Source: an uncultured Eubacteriales bacterium | GTDB lineage: Bacteria; Bacillota; Clostridia; Oscillospirales; Oscillospiraceae | DNA length: 14,916 nucleotides | Direction of reading: 5' to 3' | Assembly (NCBI GenBank): GCA_900549885.1 | Contig: URQA01000055.1 | Span: 1 to 14,916, forward strand | In this document: piece after piece, positions 13,627 through 14,916 of the stretch | Numbering within the stretch: the first letter of the stretch is position 1 | Layout: each line of letters starts with the position of its first letter | Translations under genes and position numbers: made by a program | The notes under the pieces: model-generated | What the model saw: only the letters and a program-made list of their open reading frames with translations | Told to the model about the DNA's origin: nothing | Database searches by the model: none

Positions 13627-14640
13627 ATGCTACATACCGTCATTCCCCGGGGGTATGCCCCCTGTCTGAACCTGTACGATACACAAAAGGCCATTGGCTT
13701 GCTCAAGCGCCTGTTTGAGGACAATCTGGGCGGGGCGCTCCACTTGCGCCGGGTATCTGCCCCCTTGTTTGTAGAGGCGTCCACCGGCCTGAACGACGAT
13801 CTGAACGGGGTGGAGCGGCCAGTGTCCTTCGATATCCCCCACACCGGGAGGGACGCTCAGGTAGTACACTCCCTGGCCAAGTGGAAGCGTATGGCCCTGT
13901 ATCGCTATCAGTTTTCCGTGGGGGAGGGGCTGTATACGGATATGAATGCCATCCGCCGGGACGAAGAGCTGGACAACATTCACTCGGTCTATGTGGACCA
14001 GTGGGACTGGGAGAAGGTCATCGCCCCCCGGGACCGGAACGTGGATTATTTGCAGCAGACCGTGGCTACCATTGTGGGCGCTCTAGCGGACACCCAGGCC
14101 ACCCTGAGGGCGGTGTTCCCCGCTCTTACGGCGCTGCCTCCGGTGGATCGGGAGGTGGCCTTTGTCACTACGCAGGAGCTGGAGGACCATTGGCCCGGCC
14201 TGACACCAAAAGAGCGGGAAGACGCTTGGGTGAAGGACCATCCCACCTCGTTTGTCATGGGCATCGGCGGCGCCCTCAAATCGGGAAAGCCCCACGACGG
14301 CCGTGCCCCGGACTATGACGACTGGGAGTTGAACGGGGACCTGCTGGTATGGAACAGCGTGCTGGGACACGCGCTGGAGCTGTCCTCCATGGGCATCCGG
14401 GTCAGCCCCGAGTCCCTGGACCGCCAGCTCACCCTGGCCGGCTGCGACGACCGCCGGGAGCTCCCCTTCCATAAGATGCTCCTGGAGGGCCAGCTGCCCC
14501 TGACCATGGGCGGCGGCATCGGCCAGTCCCGGGTGTCCATGCTGCTGCTGGGCAAGGCCCACATCGGTGAGGTGCAGAGTTCCCTGTGGGACCCCGACAC
14601 CGTCCGGGCCTGTGAGCAGGCCGGCGTGGTGCTGCTGTGA
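13627..14640 (+). CDS. asnA: aspartate-ammonia ligase (asparagine synthetase A)
   Basis: Makes asparagine from aspartate, ammonia and ATP; a class II aminoacyl-tRNA-synthetase-like enzyme. 337 aa, normal length. Signatures are VSAPLFVEASTGLNDDLNG (43-61), GVERPVSFDI (61-70), HSLAKWKRMAL (81-91), EGLYTDMNAIRRDE (100-113), VYVDQWDWEKVI (121-132) and GGGIGQSRVSMLLLGKAHIG (295-314), the last being the ATP-binding motif equivalent to class II motif 3. ATG 13627 follows AAAGGAG, and the promoter is close. It is monocistronic and divergent from the M29 gene. Members usually act where ammonia is available and asparagine is needed; no regulator is visible here. Confidence 0.97.
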   Translation: MLHTVIPRGYAPCLNLYDTQKAIGLLKRLFEDNLGGALHLRRVSAPLFVEASTGLNDDLNGVERPVSFDIPHTGRDAQVVHSLAKWKRMALYRYQFSVGEGLYTDMNAIRRDEELDNIHSVYVDQWDWEKVIAPRDRNVDYLQQTVATIVGALADTQATLRAVFPALTALPPVDREVAFVTTQELEDHWPGLTPKEREDAWVKDHPTSFVMGIGGALKSGKPHDGRAPDYDDWELNGDLLVWNSVLGHALELSSMGIRVSPESLDRQLTLAGCDDRRELPFHKMLLEGQLPLTMGGGIGQSRVSMLLLGKAHIGEVQSSLWDPDTVRACEQAGVVLL

Positions 14641-14706
14641 CCAGAGCATCCTCGCCGCCCTGAGCTCCCAGATGCGCTCCTTGCAGAAGTTTTACCCCAG
14701 AAACGA

Positions 14707-14734
14707 GAGGGCCGCCCCTGCCGGGGCGGCCCTC
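14707..14734. terminator. bidirectional terminator between asnA and spoIIR
   Basis: Perfect 12-bp GC-rich stem (14707-14718 with 14723-14734), loop TGCC, then GATCTTTTCTCC on the plus strand. It lies 67 bases after the asnA stop and 59 bases from the convergent spoIIR stop. The minus-strand U run is weak, so it mainly serves asnA. Confidence 0.85.
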
Positions 14735-14792
14735 GATCTTTTCTCCTTGATCCCGCTGTGCCCTCCCGCTCTCCTGCGGACAGGGACCATTT

Positions 14793-14916
14793 TCATGTGT
14801 ATTCCAGCAGGAAGCGCCCCACGCTGGAATAGAACTCGATGGGCACATCTTCCCCGGCATAATACGCCGCCTCGTCCACCACGCACAGGGAGGGATACAG
14901 CACGCACCACCAGTTG
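14793..14916 (-). CDS. spoIIR: stage II sporulation protein R, C-terminal end (cut by window edge)
   Basis: The last 40 codons of a minus-strand gene run off the right edge; the first complete codon is at 14913-14915 and the TGA stop at 14793-14795. The protein begins NWWCVLYPSLCVVDEAAYYA and ends in GRFLLEYT. The NWWCVxxPxLC block is the hallmark of SpoIIR, the forespore-secreted signal that triggers processing of pro-sigma-E by SpoIIGA in Bacillus. The longer open frames over this stretch in other phases lack any family pattern. The identification rests on this one motif, but it is highly characteristic. The rest of the gene must lie to the right. Confidence 0.85.
   Translation of the reverse strand, partial: NWWCVLYPSLCVVDEAAYYAGEDVPIEFYSSVGRFLLEYT

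Noticed and set aside
14692..14910. 72-codon minus-strand open frame at the right edge
   Set aside because: It is Arg/Gly-rich, reads through the terminator, and overlaps the spoIIR tail in another phase.

Overview
The window reads as an ordinary chromosomal stretch of a GC-rich, endospore-forming Firmicute, most likely a Clostridia member near Oscillospiraceae. The evidence is spmA-spmB, the C-terminal end of spoIIR at the right edge, a Cys4 AbrB/SpoVT-type regulator, strong AGGAGG-type ribosome binding sites, sigma-A promoters and intrinsic terminators. The taxonomic call is inference. No tRNA, rRNA, CRISPR array, phage gene or transposase was seen.

Left part (1-4415): smpB and a cyclophilin-type prolyl isomerase form a minus-strand pair. 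Diverging from them is a plus-strand operon of glutamate racemase, a DUF1934 protein and argS, closed by a strong hairpin. A seven-helix DUF4203-like membrane protein converges on that hairpin from the right.

Middle (5020-9790): back-to-back promoters drive the membrane protein leftward and, rightward, an unusual short protein resembling the second half of the homocysteine-binding domain of MetH. A terminator and then rsmI follow. A minus-strand abrB-like gene shares a bidirectional terminator with rsmI. It is followed by plus-strand spmA-spmB, which meets tail to tail, with a 7-base overlap, a minus-strand pair encoding a nucleotidyltransferase and a FlaR-like P-loop kinase. That pair is coupled by an ATGA overlap.

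Right part (9790-14916): a minus-strand block carries an M29 aminopeptidase, a 235-base non-coding gap with unusual crossed inverted repeats, a DUF2007-like small protein and a phosphohexomutase (again ATGA coupled). Divergent from the aminopeptidase is asnA (ammonia-dependent asparagine synthetase). A bidirectional terminator separates asnA from the truncated spoIIR.

Most genes are housekeeping: ribosome rescue, rRNA methylation, aminoacylation, cell-wall D-Glu, Asn supply, sugar phosphates, peptide turnover. The three parts that known families do not fully explain are the truncated Hcy-like protein, the structured gap at 11870-12104 and the long leader of the aminopeptidase gene. I found no clear new defence or mobile system.
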